From Pleurostoma richardsiae (lineage: Eukaryota; Ascomycota; Sordariomycetes; Calosphaeriales; Pleurostomataceae), in NCBI GenBank assembly GCA_030052745.1, contig JANBVO010000004.1:62001-126000 (forward strand): DNA of 64,000 bases. The letters are read 5' to 3'. Positions within the stretch are counted from its first letter, which is position 1. Every line of letters starts with the position of its first letter. Below the pieces are notes generated by a model. It was not told the DNA's origin and made no database searches. It saw nothing but the letters and a program-made list of their open reading frames with translations. The translations under genes and the position numbers were made by a program. Positions 34,601-47,054 of this stretch are shown piece by piece.

Positions 34601-34969
34601 TACACGCCACCGGCCAATTACCTCTCCACGGAGGCGTTACCAGCTCCTTATGTCCGATCGCCGATGTACACGACCCCTGGGCCGGGACAGGCTGCCTCAG
34701 CTCGGGCTGCCTCCCCTCTCGAAGCCGCGGGGACCGTTGCTGAGTCTAAAACCCACAGCTGGGACAGCGGTTATCCGCGCTCGATGACCAGCGGTTCCCG
34801 CTCCCCGTCAGGCACGCCCACGGACCTGAGCGAGAACATGGATATCGCGGTTGTTCTGAAGTTCGGTCTTGGTTCGAGCAGCTACGCTACCATTGCCCTC
34901 CGGGAGCTTATGGGCGCTGTCATTCCTGAGTCGAAGGAGGCCACTCCCGACAAAGATACCTTGCTCTAG
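31673..34969 (+). CDS. PUS7: pseudouridine synthase PUS7 (TruD family) with a long insertion
   Basis: Makes pseudouridine in tRNA (position 13, and 35 of pre-tRNA-Tyr), U2 snRNA and some mRNAs. Exons 31673-31845, 32040-32127, 32182-32445 and 32495-34969 (3000 nt, 999 aa); introns 194, 54 and 49 nt. The catalytic motif FGFAGTKDRRAATVQR lies near 275 (Asp in TKD). NYFGLQRFGTHTIGTHQVG lies near 370 and GAYRRLIATF near 612. The last conserved strand AVVLKFGLGSSSYATIALRE appears only at about 960. Between roughly 660 and 955 is a Ser/Ala/Pro-rich, probably disordered stretch not found in yeast Pus7 (676 aa), so the protein is about 300 residues longer. The frame is open throughout. The acceptor before exon 3 is ambiguous by one CAG codon. 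Confidence 0.93.
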
Positions 34970-36259
34970 AGATGTCTCGCATCTTTCCACAACCTCCTCT
35001 GTGGACTTGTACGAATATCACCGACGCGACGCATTTGACGAATTTAAAGGAAACAACTGTCTGTTTCTTGCCTTGAACATGGCTGCTCGACGTCAAGCCA
35101 GTTTATATTGCTTATACACCACAACCACGGCAATGAAGTTGTCACGATTGCCTCAAGCCTTGTCGTCCGGCATGCTAGCAGGAAAGCGTTTGGGGAGCGA
35201 AATGCTCCGAGACTCAAGTGTCTTCATCAGGAAAAGTTTTGATTGATTTGGTCGCCCCTTCTTATGACCGGCTGGATCTTGGCGGCGATGCCAGCCCAGA
35301 TACTATGCTGATGTTTGTCGACTTGTTGAGGAAGTTCTTACCTCGCCGATGGACGTGGACTGACCGTTGAGAGACTGGGGACAGGAAGTCCATGGATGAT
35401 ATCATCATCCTTCTTACTCCGACCCTGGCTCAGATGGCGAGACACGGCTGGAGGGTCCTCACTGAGGTGGATGGGCATGCATAGACTCGGATCCTGTCTG
35501 TGACAACTTGGCTTGCTTCATTTGGAAGGTTGGCATTTGTGTTCAGAGTAGATACCCCATTTTCGGAAGTTGGCAGGATAGGTAGCCGACGCATGGACGG
35601 CTGCTACCGTAGAGAAAATACAAAAAGCCATTCTGGCACCAAAACTGACGTGCCCTGATGATTGCTGCGTTGTGTGCGACAGTTGGAAAGAATAGGAACA
35701 GACGCTTCACCTTGCGAGGGACGGAGGATACATGCATGGATGGCCTTAAAGATACGCTCGATTTGTTCTCGTGAAGTCGCTAATTTGCCTTTTAGTCTCC
35801 TTTCCCGCTCTGCATTAACCCTGAACCAGCCAGACACAAGCCGCGATGAGCAGCGGCACGAACTTTCCAAGAAAAGAGCAGGTAGGCACTGCCTTGACCT
35901 GCACGGCCCGACGTTGTCTTGCCTGTCTGTCGTCAATCTCACTGGTATCTCGCAGACCCATCCCGATTCAGTGCGTCCAGAGCAGGTCTTCGTACCCTCT
36001 CGCAGATGCCGATATCCAGCCGTTCCATTACCCAAAAGAACCGCATCCGTCTCCTCTTATTTCCCTCCTTGATCTGTACTTCTGCTAGTCGTCCAAATGT
36101 ATCAAAGGTCTGACTGCCCGGGCTCTACTGTATATATACCGCCCGCTCATTGGGGATCTGTGCCGCTCTCATCATCTTGTTTGAAGACTTCTTCTCCAGC
36201 CACCAGTTTTCGAAAAGTGCATCTGTCTGCCGGGCAAGCGGCGGGTATGCACCTGGTCA
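34970..36259. other. 1.3-kb convergent intergenic region
   Basis: PUS7 and the MAPKK gene end toward each other. No gene or repeat is recognised. Confidence 0.5.
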
Positions 36260-38087
36260 TCACGACGACGCTTTAGGTGCCTCCTGCTCGTCCCAGCCCC
36301 AGACCTGGGACAAGTACTTGGCCATGTTGACCCTCTTGGAGCGCATCTCCACCATCCATGGGTGCTCGAGCATTCTCCACGGGCTGGCCCGCCGGCTAGG
36401 TTCCTTCTCGAGACTATGATACCACTGTTAGGATCAAGTGAAAGTGTTTTTGGGGGTCGTTTTGCAGACTGCACACTCACCAGCACTCGATGAAGTACTT
36501 GAAGCTGTCGCTCCAGAAGATGTTGGCCTCGGGCTCGTCCTTGAGCTTCGGTATCGGCTGCCTCACGATGTAGGTGAGTAGGTCGATTAGCCCGGCACGG
36601 GGCTGCATCTCCGTCCCGTCGGCCGGGAAGGGGAATCTGTGCTGGGCGACCTCGAGCAGGGTCACGCCCGTGGACCAGACGTCCGAGGTGATGGTGTAGC
36701 TCTGGCCGGTGATGCGCTCCGGCGCCATGTAGTAGCTCGTGCCGATGAAGGTGTTGGCCTCGCCCTTGGTGCCGAAGTCGCCCGACACGCCGAAGTCGCA
36801 GAGCTTGACCTCGCCGTTGCGGCAGAGCAGGATGTTGGACGGCTTGATGTCCCGGTGGATGATCTTCTTGCTGTGGAGGTAGGTCAGGCCCCGCAGGACG
36901 CCCTCGGCGATCTTGCCGAGCACCTTCTCGCCGGTGCGGCCGCCCAGCCGCTTGACCTCCTTGTAGATGCTGTCGAGCGAGCCGCCCTCGCAGAACTCCA
37001 TGGCGATGGAGATCGTGGCGGTCGCGGGATCAACGAAGGCGCCGTAATACCGGCAGATGTGCTCTGACGCGCACTCCTTGTTGAAACCGAGCTCGCGGAC
37101 GATTTGTTTCTTAACATCCGGGTCCGGATTTGTTGTTATCACCTTGTAGTCGAGTTAGTTCCCATGCCTTATAGGGTCGACACCATGTCAATATCTGGCC
37201 TCTGGCACACATACCTTGAGTGCAAAGATGGTCTTCCCGCCTCTCAATTTGCACTTTGTCACCGCGCCTCCGGCACCTTCACCTAGGTTGCCAAGCTCCT
37301 CGATCCGCTTGTCCAAGCTCGCAATAAGCCACCCTTCATCGTCTAGATCTTCTACGTCTGCCACTCTAGCCTTCTCTAGGGTGAGCTGGTCAAACGCCTC
37401 GAGGCCATGCACGCTGCCCTCCCGTTCCATGCCGACCCCGCCCTCGCTCGTGTTCGAGTACAGGGAGCCGACAGCGCTGACGGGATCAGGCGTGGTGCCC
37501 TGCGGGCGGGTGCCGCCGATGCCGTACTGTGACGCGAACGACAGAGCAGAGAACTGGGATCCCGCAGACGTGGGGTTGCTGGCCCGTCCGTCTAGGGGGC
37601 CGAAGCTGCCAGACCTGCTGTGTGCGGCGCTGCTCTCGCTCCCACCGCTCGCGCTCTGTCCGGGTTGCGGGCCGGAGGGACGGCCAGCGGGGTGCTCCTG
37701 GGGGATTGTGGTGCTGCCCATGGGGGTGGCAAGATGCAGGGTCGGCAAGGGCGGTCGAGACGGCGGCTGCTGGCCACCGGCACCGAGGGGCTTTGCATTG
37801 GGAGACGGCGGGATAGCGAGACCGAGACGCGGCGTGCGGGCGCCGCTGCCAGAGCGGGCTCCGGGTATGGCGGGCCGGAGGAGGGGGACTGGTGACGAAG
37901 ACATCATCGGTATCGGATGTATGGGCTGTGGCGGCACTGGGACCGCTCCATCTAGGGGGTTCATGGCCTGTTTTGTATGGAGGGCTGCGTTAGCATCGTT
38001 GGGGCTCAGACGCCATAACGGGACGAGACATACAGAGGCCGACTCGCTGGGAGGAGCGGGCTGAGTAGATGCTTGGTGGTCTTGCAT
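36260..38087 (-). CDS. MKK1: MAP kinase kinase of the cell-wall-integrity pathway (Mkk1/2, MEK-1)
   Basis: Dual-specificity kinase between Bck1 (MIK-1) and Slt2 (MAK-1). Minus-strand exons 38087-38034, 37967-37215, 37142-36481 and 36413-36260 (1623 nt, 540 aa). Residues 1-220 are Pro/Ser-rich and disordered. The kinase domain starts near 245 with [19 protein letters not shown] and the catalytic Lys of FALK (269). It continues with [11 protein letters not shown] (about 363), [17 protein letters not shown] (about 380; activation loop) and SYYMAPERI. The last join gives [17 protein letters not shown], then MLEHPWM. It ends [11 protein letters not shown]. Introns are 66, 72 and 67 nt. An upstream in-frame extension starts with TTG, not ATG. 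Confidence 0.95.
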
Positions 38088-40228
38088 GATGGGCAGCGGA
38101 CAGCGACAGCTGCAAGACGGCGGAGTTGGTTGCAAGCTTCAAGCCCAGCTGCCGAGGAGGGGCTCACGGAGAAGGCGAAATGTTGGAGTAGTAATAGGGC
38201 CGATGTAACAAAGCGAGTTAGGTGTGACGACGCAGTCTGGCAAACGTTGCTGCAGCCAAAGGACGCATGGACGACGACGCAGATCGACGCTACTCCAAGC
38301 TGGATGATCAGGAAGGCTTATAGAGCAGCCCGAGCTTCTATCTGCCGTGTATCTATAGCTGTATGTATGTAGAGTTGAGGGGCCGGAGTTGGTGGAGAGC
38401 CGGCGTCTGGTGTGCGGAGAAGGGCGAGTGGCGTCTTGTCGAGCCAAGAGACGTAGGACTCGGGTAAGCCGATGTCTCCTTGGAGCAGATTTGAATGTCT
38501 GGCCACAGCGGCTTTTGTCTTTTCCAGTAATTGGCAGAGTTATCCGGACAGTAGAGAGGGAACACAAAGAGAAGAGAAGCTGCGCAGAGGCTTCATTCAG
38601 CCCCCTTTGCGCCTCGAGTGTGATGAGGAATTGGCAGGGTTTCGGAAGGCGGGGAATGGGAGGCCAGAGCTTCTCCTCCACTCTTGGCCGGGCCGGTGCT
38701 GGATCTGGGGCGGTTACAAGCTCCTGGCGCCTTAGCAATGCTGGTGCCAGTTGAGACGAGCAAACTGAGAATGAATTCGGCTGGCAGAACGGAGCAACAG
38801 AGACATTCACGATTTAAATGAGGCAAATCGGCTGGGCCCAAACAGAACCCGGTCCGTCATTTGAATGACTGACTGCACAGCTCTGAGCTCGGCATCAATG
38901 AGACTGCAAGCCATGCGCACCAGACGATCCCCAGAAACCAGCACCTTGCAGGGGTGATGGCGCCCGGTCTGGTCAGGGGTAGGGGGGTGGTAGGACTTCT
39001 GGCGCACACACTGCACTGTGCTCTCCTGGCTGTCTCCATCCCAGCACGATCCTTCTTCGTCGCCCCCAATCATCAGCCCGCAGAGACAGGTGCAACTCCG
39101 TAGAGGTGGAGATGTTCATTCTGTCCTTTTCTGCTACGCCCTGAGCTACCGCATGTGCTGGCGCGTTCTCGCTGCTGCGCAATAAGCTAAGCTACCATAA
39201 GGGCGGCTAACAAGAGAACGGAACGTAACGACGTTGGGAACCATCGAACGATCCTGACGAGCTCTTCTATTACTACGGCTGGAAGACCTGCAAGCTGCTA
39301 AACGCGCTCGAGGATTTTCTGGGATGTTTTTCCCTGGAGGTAGTCCTGAAAAGACAGCCCAAGCGAGAACTGGGTCACATCCTAAGGTGAAAGAGTGGGT
39401 GGGTGTGCTGTCCTGCAGATTTGGGGTCCAAAAGCAGTCAGCTATTATCTAGCGGGACATCTGCCTCTCGGCAAGACGACGTGGCAGTACAGTAGGACCG
39501 GCATTCGTCAGGACCTCGCTTCGGTGCCTTAGTGGATGAATGAACACACAGATCACACGACGTCGACTTTCCATGGCAATCCTTGGCGTCCGGGGCGCTT
39601 CTCAGCTTGTCGATGATCGTTCAGGCCTCTGAAACAGCCGTAGCGAAGAGGGCTTCTGTGCCGGACTCCGAGAAATTGGCGCGTGGAATATCGTACAAGC
39701 GAACTCTGGGGTCATGGCGGCGCAACGGCTGGCGCTCTCGATGGGATGCGAACCTGATATCAGGGTAGTGATGTGACAGACACGCACACGGACGGTCAAG
39801 GGTGTCAAGGATGCCATGTCTGTCGCCTGGCTAAGAGGGTCCGCTAGGGAAGCCCGCCCTGGCACCCGCATCGGTGCCCGCCGGCTCTGCAGATTCAGCC
39901 GTGTAACCCAGCCAATCCATGAAAACCGTTGGCTGCCCGGCGATCGCAGGACCGACGCAGCAAATGAGAGCGTTTATCAAGCATTGACCTCCCAAGCGCG
40001 CGTTTGCACGTTCATTTATGCGCGATCACCGCCTTCCCCATTGGCCCAGGCCCCTGTCCTACTGAGCTCGGACCCACTTCTTTCTCAGCCACCCATGCAG
40101 AATCCTGGCACTGTGTGCCTCGCCAACCCGAAATTTTCTATCAAGAGGCATTCATCGCCGGGCCACGCCCCTTTACTGTTATCCCCAAAGGCTGGCCGTT
40201 ACTCACGCATAATACTGTCATATCCGTC
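38088..40228. promoter_or_regulatory. 2.1-kb divergent region between MAPKK and DBP8
   Basis: No gene is recognised. It should hold both promoters and probably long leaders. Short frames here have neither homology nor consistent splice sites. Confidence 0.45.
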
Positions 40229-41900
40229 ATGCCGGCTTCCGTTTCCGACAACTTGGCAGATCCGATCCGGGAGGACTCTGATGTCAGCGACGATGATGCA
40301 TTGATCTCTTCATCTAAATACGAGGCATTCCAGGCGGAGGATTCCGATTCAGACTCTCTGGATAGTGCCGCTCCTCGCAAGAGACGGAGGACTTCTGAGG
40401 ATTCTGTCCAAGAGTTCAGGGGCCTCACGTCAACGATTGATGTCCCATCCCGCATCAAGCGCCGCCCTGCGGACCTGCCTAAGAATTCATCTGCATTGCA
40501 TGAACTACCCCAAGGGGTTAATGCTCCCATCGACCCGCACACGTCCTTCGACTCGATCAGTGTAAAGCCATGGCTGGTGAAGTCACTGGCAAGCATGGCC
40601 ATAAGGAGGCCTACGGGTATCCAGAAAGCGTGTATCCCTGAAATCATCAAGGGCCGGGACTGCATCGGTGGAAGTAGGACTGGTTCTGGAAAGACAGTCG
40701 CCTTCGCTGTGCCTATTCTCCAAAAATGGGCTGAAGACCCATCCGCGATCTTTGCAGTCGTACTGACTCCTACCCGGTACGATATTTCACAATACAGAGT
40801 CGGAACGTGCTAGGACCTTGGACTAACTTGTCGCCAGTGAGCTTGCTCTACAAATATACGAGCAGTTCAAGGCCATATCATCACCGCAGACTCTAAAGAT
40901 CATTCTGGTGACTGGTGGGGCGGACATGCGGCCGCAAGCTATCGAGCTGGCCAAACGACCTCACGTCGTCGTAGCTACGCCCGGCCGCCTAGCAGACCAC
41001 ATTCGCAGTTCGGGAGAAGATACCATTTGTGGTCTTCGAAGAACTCGCTTCGTCGTGCTGGATGAGGCTGATCGACTGCTTGCCTCTAGCGGCCCTGGGA
41101 GTATGCTTCCCGACGTCGAGGAGTGCCTCAGCGTCTTACCTCCCGCTTCTCAGAGGCAGACGCTCCTTTTCACTGCAACAATCACCCCGGAAGTCCGGGC
41201 CTTGAAGAACATGCCTCGGAAACCCGGCAAGGAGCCGGTCTTTGTCTGCGAGGTCGACACGCAGGTCCTCGCCATACCCGCGACCCTCAACCAGATGCAC
41301 CTCCAGGTGCCTGTGACCCACCGAGAGCACTACCTTCACATGTTTCTGTTGACGGACGCCAACGTCGACAAGTCCGTCATAATCTTCTGCAACCGCACTT
41401 CCACGGCTAACTACCTGCACCACTTGCTGACCCTACTGGATCACAAGGTCACGGCTCTGCACTCGAGGCTACCGCAGCGCCAGCGAATTGACAACCTCGG
41501 GCGCTTCCGGGCCTCGGCGGCACGCATCCTCGTGGCCACCGACGTCGCCGCCCGTGGTCTCGACATCCCCGAGGTCAGCCTAGTGATCAACTACGACATC
41601 CCGCGTGACCCGGACGACTACATTCACAGAGTGGGCCGTACGGCACGTGCCGGGCGCAAGGGCGACGCTGTGACCTTCGTGGGGCAGCGCGACGTCGACC
41701 TGGTGCTGGCGATCGAGAGGCGGGTGGGGCGGCAGATGGACCCGTGGACGGAGGAGGGGGTCAACCTGGAGACGCGGGTGGTCCGGGACGCCCTCAAGGT
41801 GGTCGGCGAGAAGAAGAGGGAGGCGCTGCTGGATATCGAGGAGAACCGCGAGGCCGGCGGCAAGAGGAAGAGGGGCAAACAGAAGCTCCGGGCTGCGTGA
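40229..41900 (+). CDS. DBP8: DEAD-box RNA helicase Dbp8
   Basis: ATP-dependent RNA helicase of 40S ribosomal subunit assembly in the nucleolus. Exons 40229-40776 and 40838-41900 (1611 nt, 536 aa). The join restores motif Ia as [15 protein letters not shown]. Motifs: Q motif [14 protein letters not shown], Walker A SRTGSGKT (about 151), DEAD in [10 protein letters not shown], motif III as TAT instead of the usual [17 protein letters not shown] and [14 protein letters not shown]. The N-terminal 100 residues are acidic, then basic ([10 protein letters not shown]). The C-terminus is Lys/Arg-rich ([14 protein letters not shown]). Codons upstream in frame contain no ATG, which sets the start at 40229. 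Confidence 0.95.
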
Positions 41901-44867
41901 AGCGCCGCGGCCGTGAGAGGGGGTCTGCGTCGGCCCGAGCTTCACTACAAACAGCCGCTACACTGACCCCCCTGTGTGTGAGCACACTGAGAGGGGGGGA
42001 CCATTCCGACAGGTCCCGGCTCTCTGGGACAGAGAAGCAGTGCACGAGGCATGGTCCGCGCGCCTTGCAGGTTCCGAGTGTGGGGATGCAGGCGGGTGAA
42101 TCCGCTTGCGGCGGGTCGCTGGGACTACCAGAGCTGTTTACGGCAGATGAGGCGGCACCGTACTGTGAAGTACAATGCAGGCACCTGCCTCAAGTCTATT
42201 CTCTTTGGTATACGGCGGTAATTGGGACGAACTACGCGATATGCCCGTGTCCAGGTTCATATGTGACTTCTCCGCCCGCCCTATCGGTAATAGTGCCTGA
42301 TCCCTGTTGTGCTGAGCATCACCCTGGCGCCCTCTGGCGCCTTACTATGTACCTTAGAGAGCAGACATAGCGTAGGGAATAGAGACCCTCTGGATCTTGA
42401 TCTAACCTGCAAGATGGAGCTTTCGGTGTAAATTCTCATACTTTACATACCTACAGATGAGGCCCCTGCTGCAAAGAACCGCAAGCAGTCGGAGTTTGTT
42501 GCTGAGGGGCCCACATCTCCGACTATCGCCGGTCTCCCCGGTGTGGGACGTGGCTTTCGCATGGGAGCTGGCGGGATTGAGAACACTAGTCTGCCAGCTG
42601 GGTCATCTCAGCTCAGCTGGCTTAGCATAGCAATCCTGTAGGTATCAATATCCGAAAGTGCTATGTCCAATAGCTCCGAATCGTGAATACAACCTTCCCA
42701 AACAGACGTGCTTGCATAGTACTGCCAGTAAGACGGCACAAGACGGCGATGGAAGTCCAGCGCATGCTCAACCGGCATTCCCGGCTTGCCCGGTTTGCCC
42801 GTGACCCTCGTCGATGGGACACATCGGACCTCAAGATCCCTCAGAGGACCCTTAAACTCCCGTAGCACTGTAGATCGACACCTTGGAAGGTCCGGCGCCG
42901 TCGGGAAAGTGGATCAGCCCGTCTCTTTGTCCCTTCACACGTGCAAGATTTTACAGGCGTGGGGGGCTGTCAGGCGGACGGAAATCGGTGTTTACAAGCG
43001 CCGACCAGCGCCGGCCCCATTCCTAGTGCACGATGGGCTTCTTTCGCTGTCTTCTATCCCCACGATCCGGGCAAAGCCGCAAGTGGCTAATGAGGCCGGG
43101 CCTTGATGAGAATTCTACTGCGTACCTCGAAGGCTTTTCGATGTCCTTTCCGGCACATTTTGGCCGAAAAGCACCGAGTGGGGTCTCAACCCGGCGGCAA
43201 CACGGGTTGCTGATGAGAAATCTAGAGAGTGCATGGAAACCTTCTCGAAGGCTGCCGCAACGAAGGACACTGCAGCAGCCTGCAGGACAGGAGGACGAGG
43301 ACCGACATCCGTCTCGTCCCTCGCGCTGACGGCAGGGCGATCCGGCGCGAGAAGCGCTTACTCTTTTGCCTGGCTTATCTGATTCGACGCAATCGGGACG
43401 TTTTGGCCGGTATGGGAAAACAGGAAAAGGGACGGCGCAGGATGGCATTCCGGAGGTGGGTGGGGCTTACTCACCCCGCAGCACCCCGAAACCGCCCGGG
43501 CGGCCGTCTCGTCGATCCCGCCTTTCTGCACGCATGGGCAGGGCGTCGCTCGGGATTCACAGGACGGGCATTTCCCGGCGACTTTACCGCCAGCGTCGAT
43601 TTGCTTGAAACGCGAGTGTCTCTAAGTAACTCCGGCGATGCGACGGTTCAAGGGCCGGCGCTGTATGAGATCACTGCCTGGTCAACCGCCTGCAAAGCGA
43701 TGGATGTTGCTGATGCGTCAATTAAACCCCTGCCTACGGTGAAGCATCCGCCGAGGACGGAAAAGGGCGCAGGTGCTTTCCTCGTCATCAAAAATACACG
43801 CAACAGGGATCAAAGCCGTGTCGGAAGCTTCAGGGTTGTGAATGCGCGGCCGTGCACCCTGTAGGGCTACGCGCTTCGTATTGATCCTCTGCGACCCCTT
43901 GGGAGTCAATTTCGTTCTCGTCGCCCGGAGACGGCGAGATGCAGTCCGAAGTTGCAGAGCCACCGGCCACGAAACAGTCGGCGTGTTGGTCCTCTCCGCC
44001 GTGCAATGCTACGAACGCACCACGTTGCCTGCCAAGGGCAGACTTCTGGGCGTAATACGCGGCTGCACGGATACACGTACAGCAGCCAACAGAAGCGACC
44101 GTATTCCGTATTGAGAGGTCCTGGAGATTGGATTGTGGCTTGGTCGGATGGAGCAGACCATTAGCTGCTTTGGGGAATTGATTTGTGTTTCTGGGTGCCT
44201 GGCTGACAATCATCAGCCCTACAGATGGGGGCGAGTCATACCGCTCGGGGCAAAGCTCTCCCTCGCTTTCGCAGTCGCTCCGCTGCGTCAGCCATCCAGC
44301 GCTCAGCCCAAAGCTCGCACCCGAGTCACCGCCGCTCTTGACTGGCCAGAACCCCCTGAAGCGAGAACGAGCAGCAGATGGCCCATTACGGACGCGAAAC
44401 ACGAGTATTCGGCCGACTCTGAACGGGGCGGAGTGAATCTCAATCCCTTTCCCCGCGCAGGCTTGGCCATCACTGTCTGCATTCCTTCAGGCACCTGATT
44501 CAGGCACCCTGCTTCGCTGCTTCGCACCGCTGCAAGCGGTGGCTTGGAGAGCGAAATGAAATTTCGAGGGAGGCATTACGTTGCCGGCCGGCGGTCATGG
44601 GACTGTGCTTGCGACGCTTTTGCGAGATGCCACATCTCCTCAATCACCAACGCGGCAGGATCATTCTATGTGACGGTGATAATGCCGCGGCTTTGGCGTT
44701 ACCTGGGGTTGCAGTAAGCCTGCAAGCCCACAAACCCCAGACGTGAGCGTCTCATCGCTGTTTAGGGAGTATTATTATTGTGCCTGCCTGTGTGTCCGAG
44801 TCATCGGCGAAGACTGCATGAATCGACGGAGCCGGCCTGCGGTGGAATAAAAGATCATGGAGTTAAG

Positions 44868-44898
44868 AGGCCTAGGAGATTAGATAAAATCTAGGCCT
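44868..44898. repeat. 8-bp perfect inverted repeat with 15-nt loop
   Basis: AGGCCTAG (44868-44875) pairs with CTAGGCCT (44891-44898). It stands alone in intergenic DNA with no adjacent gene and no T-run, so no role is assigned. Confidence 0.6.
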
Positions 44899-45850
44899 TC
44901 AGGGGTGGATACTGAGACCGAGTCGCATGGGACCACCACCTGGCACAATTGTGAAAGAGAGGTTGTACCATCGCTTCGGCGCTAAGGTTCGATTGAGCAT
45001 GCGGGGAGACGATGGTACAGTCAGTTGGTCATTCTGGTGCTTAGGAATCGGCGTCGTGCACGACAAATCATGCGTTCTGCCATTCGCCGGGCGGTCTGGG
45101 CATGAGTGTGCTGGTGTCACCATGTGCTGAGCAAGCCTGTAGTGGATTTACAATACCCTGCCGGGCTTTCCTTTGTTCGTGACATCAGGCCCGTCAGCTA
45201 AATGGCAACCGTAGAGTGGCCGGTACGGGCACGGAAGCGACGGGCAGCAACGGGGTTTGCGAAGTCCCGATGAAGCATCCGGAGCGAGAGCGAGTCTCAT
45301 GTAGAGAAGGCAGCAGAATAACAGATTTACGCGTGTCGGTGATCATCGTTTACGCTGCGACTAGCACGATTGATTGCGAGGAGCCGTGCCGGCTGCGCCC
45401 AACAGGATGCCATGCCAACTCGTCGTCAGGGTGGACGACGACGCGCATGCGAGCGCGGATGCGACAGAAGGAACAGTCATCACCCCGAGCGGCATGATGA
45501 TGCTTGCAAAGCCATTCTTGATTGATGGTCCATGGAGCTCGGAGGAAAGGCGTGGGCCGCCCGCAGTTAAGGGCAGGTACCTCCATTCTGCCCGCGTCAA
45601 AGCCGGTCGGAAGTTGTGTACATGGTGTCATGTAGAGGATACCCCGGCTAGTGTGAGACTAGGCCTCTGAATGCGGTAGCGGTACGCAAAGTCGGAGACA
45701 ACCCTGGCGCGGGGCAGAGCAAAACACCGACGCCCTCCCCACCCCTAGGCCTCGGATTTTTCGCTTTTTGTCAGCTGGGCCATGGTCCATCTGACTGATG
45801 ACTGCGGCCTTCTAAACGACGAAAGAAGCCGAGCCCCACGCGCGTACACA

Positions 45851-45882
45851 GCAGAATCCGCATCCGCATCCGCATCCGCCGG
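45851..45882 (+). repeat. short hexamer repeat (CATCCG)
   Basis: About three and a half copies of a CGCATC-type unit run AATCCGCATCCGCATCCGCA and on. It is a simple microsatellite in intergenic DNA. Confidence 0.7.
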
Positions 45883-46277
45883 CCGGCCAGTTGTGAAAAA
45901 ATACGGTCAGTCAGCAAAGTTAAAAGAATGCCTTCCCCATCCCCGATCCAGCCTGTCTGCTCCATCAGGCACCACTTCTTCACAAGAATCCCAAGGCATC
46001 ACTCAAACAGCTATCTGATCTGACCCGTCTCATCATCAAGAACATCATCTCTCAAGGCATCAGTCACAACGAGCTCCAACAATCTCAACCACTTTGCATG
46101 CTACCCACCGGCAACCTGGGATTACATACGCGGGTCCAACGGAATTGGAAAGCCAGCTGCACCCACCCCTGCCGAATAGCGCCTTTCCGCAATCGGGGCT
46201 CTCTGCCTTGACTCACTCAACGCAATAGCGACATTCTCCGACAAAAGTCCTAATCCGCCATCGCAGCCTTATACAAA

Positions 46278-47054
46278 ATGTCGGCCACCGCATTTTCTAC
46301 CCGCAACTCTTCCTCCAGTCCATCATCACCACTAGTTGCATCTCCCTTCCAAAAGAAGACAATGTCTATCACGCAAACTTACTACCTCGCACACAAGGCC
46401 CGGGCAAAGCTCTCCCATGAGGCTGCCCGGTCCGACCACGACCTCCGCCTCCTTGTCGGCCACGCCAACCTGCTCGACTCTCTGATGGTCGAGCTTGCCG
46501 ACGCCGAGCGGGAGCAGGAGTCATGGTTCAACCAGTCTGTCCGCAGTGCCAGCCACAAGAAGGAGGACAAGCACATCCAATGGGCCGACACCGTTGTCGA
46601 GGAGCCCGAGGAGGACTGGGACGCCGAGGATGCCGACTCCGACTCATCATCGGACTCGGACAGCGACTTCGACGACGACGAGGATATCGAGATGGCCGAT
46701 GCCGTCTCATTAAGGAGGGTTCCTTCGAACAACGTCACCAGCCACACCGTTGAGGTCACCGAAGAGGAGGTGGAGGAGGACGAGGAGGAGGATTATGCCC
46801 ACCTCAGCCTGACTCGATCACCATCGCACTCTGCATCACCACCAGAGCTCGACCACGACTCCGACTCGTCGGATGACGAGTCAATGCCGCCCTCACCACC
46901 CACCGCCGTGCTACCGACTTTCTCGGAGAAGCAGAGGGAATCAATCGTCTCAGAAGACTACGAAGACAAAGACCAGGAAGCATTCTACGACCAGGGCTTC
47001 TACCTGCCGCCCAGGAATCCTGCAAGAATTGTCTCTGCGATATCAGTCTACTGA
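46278..47054 (+). CDS. conserved fungal acidic protein (possibly Ecm13-like)
   Basis: Single exon, 258 aa. The N-terminal part has a conserved-looking helical segment: TYYLAHKARAKLSHEAARSD, then LRLLVGHANLLDSLMVELAD and AEREQESWFNQSV. This recalls the fungal Ecm13/YJR115W family, whose function is unknown; the match is from memory and tentative. From about residue 110 the protein is strongly acidic (DSDSSSDSDSDFDDDEDIE and VTEEEVEEDEEEDY) with Ser/Pro patches, probably disordered. It ends PPRNPARIVSAISVY. An alternative start is Met29 (MSITQTYY), which directly precedes the conserved part. It stands isolated between two gene-poor stretches. Confidence 0.8.
   Translation: MSATAFSTRNSSSSPSSPLVASPFQKKTMSITQTYYLAHKARAKLSHEAARSDHDLRLLVGHANLLDSLMVELADAEREQESWFNQSVRSASHKKEDKHIQWADTVVEEPEEDWDAEDADSDSSSDSDSDFDDDEDIEMADAVSLRRVPSNNVTSHTVEVTEEEVEEDEEEDYAHLSLTRSPSHSASPPELDHDSDSSDDESMPPSPPTAVLPTFSEKQRESIVSEDYEDKDQEAFYDQGFYLPPRNPARIVSAISVY

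Larger units (their letters stand above)
41901..46277. other. 4.4-kb gene-poor region
   Basis: No conserved protein is recognisable on either strand. The longest frames (43229-43864 plus, 43830-44402 minus, about 200 codons) look compositional: atypical residue content and no domain. A short inverted repeat lies near 44868 and a hexamer repeat near 45855 (separate entries). The last 600 bases are CA/CT-rich and probably form the leader of the acidic-protein gene. Confidence 0.45.

Noticed and set aside
43229-44402. Two open frames of about 200 codons on opposite strands
   Set aside because: No domain, no conserved segment, and composition expected of GC-rich non-coding DNA.
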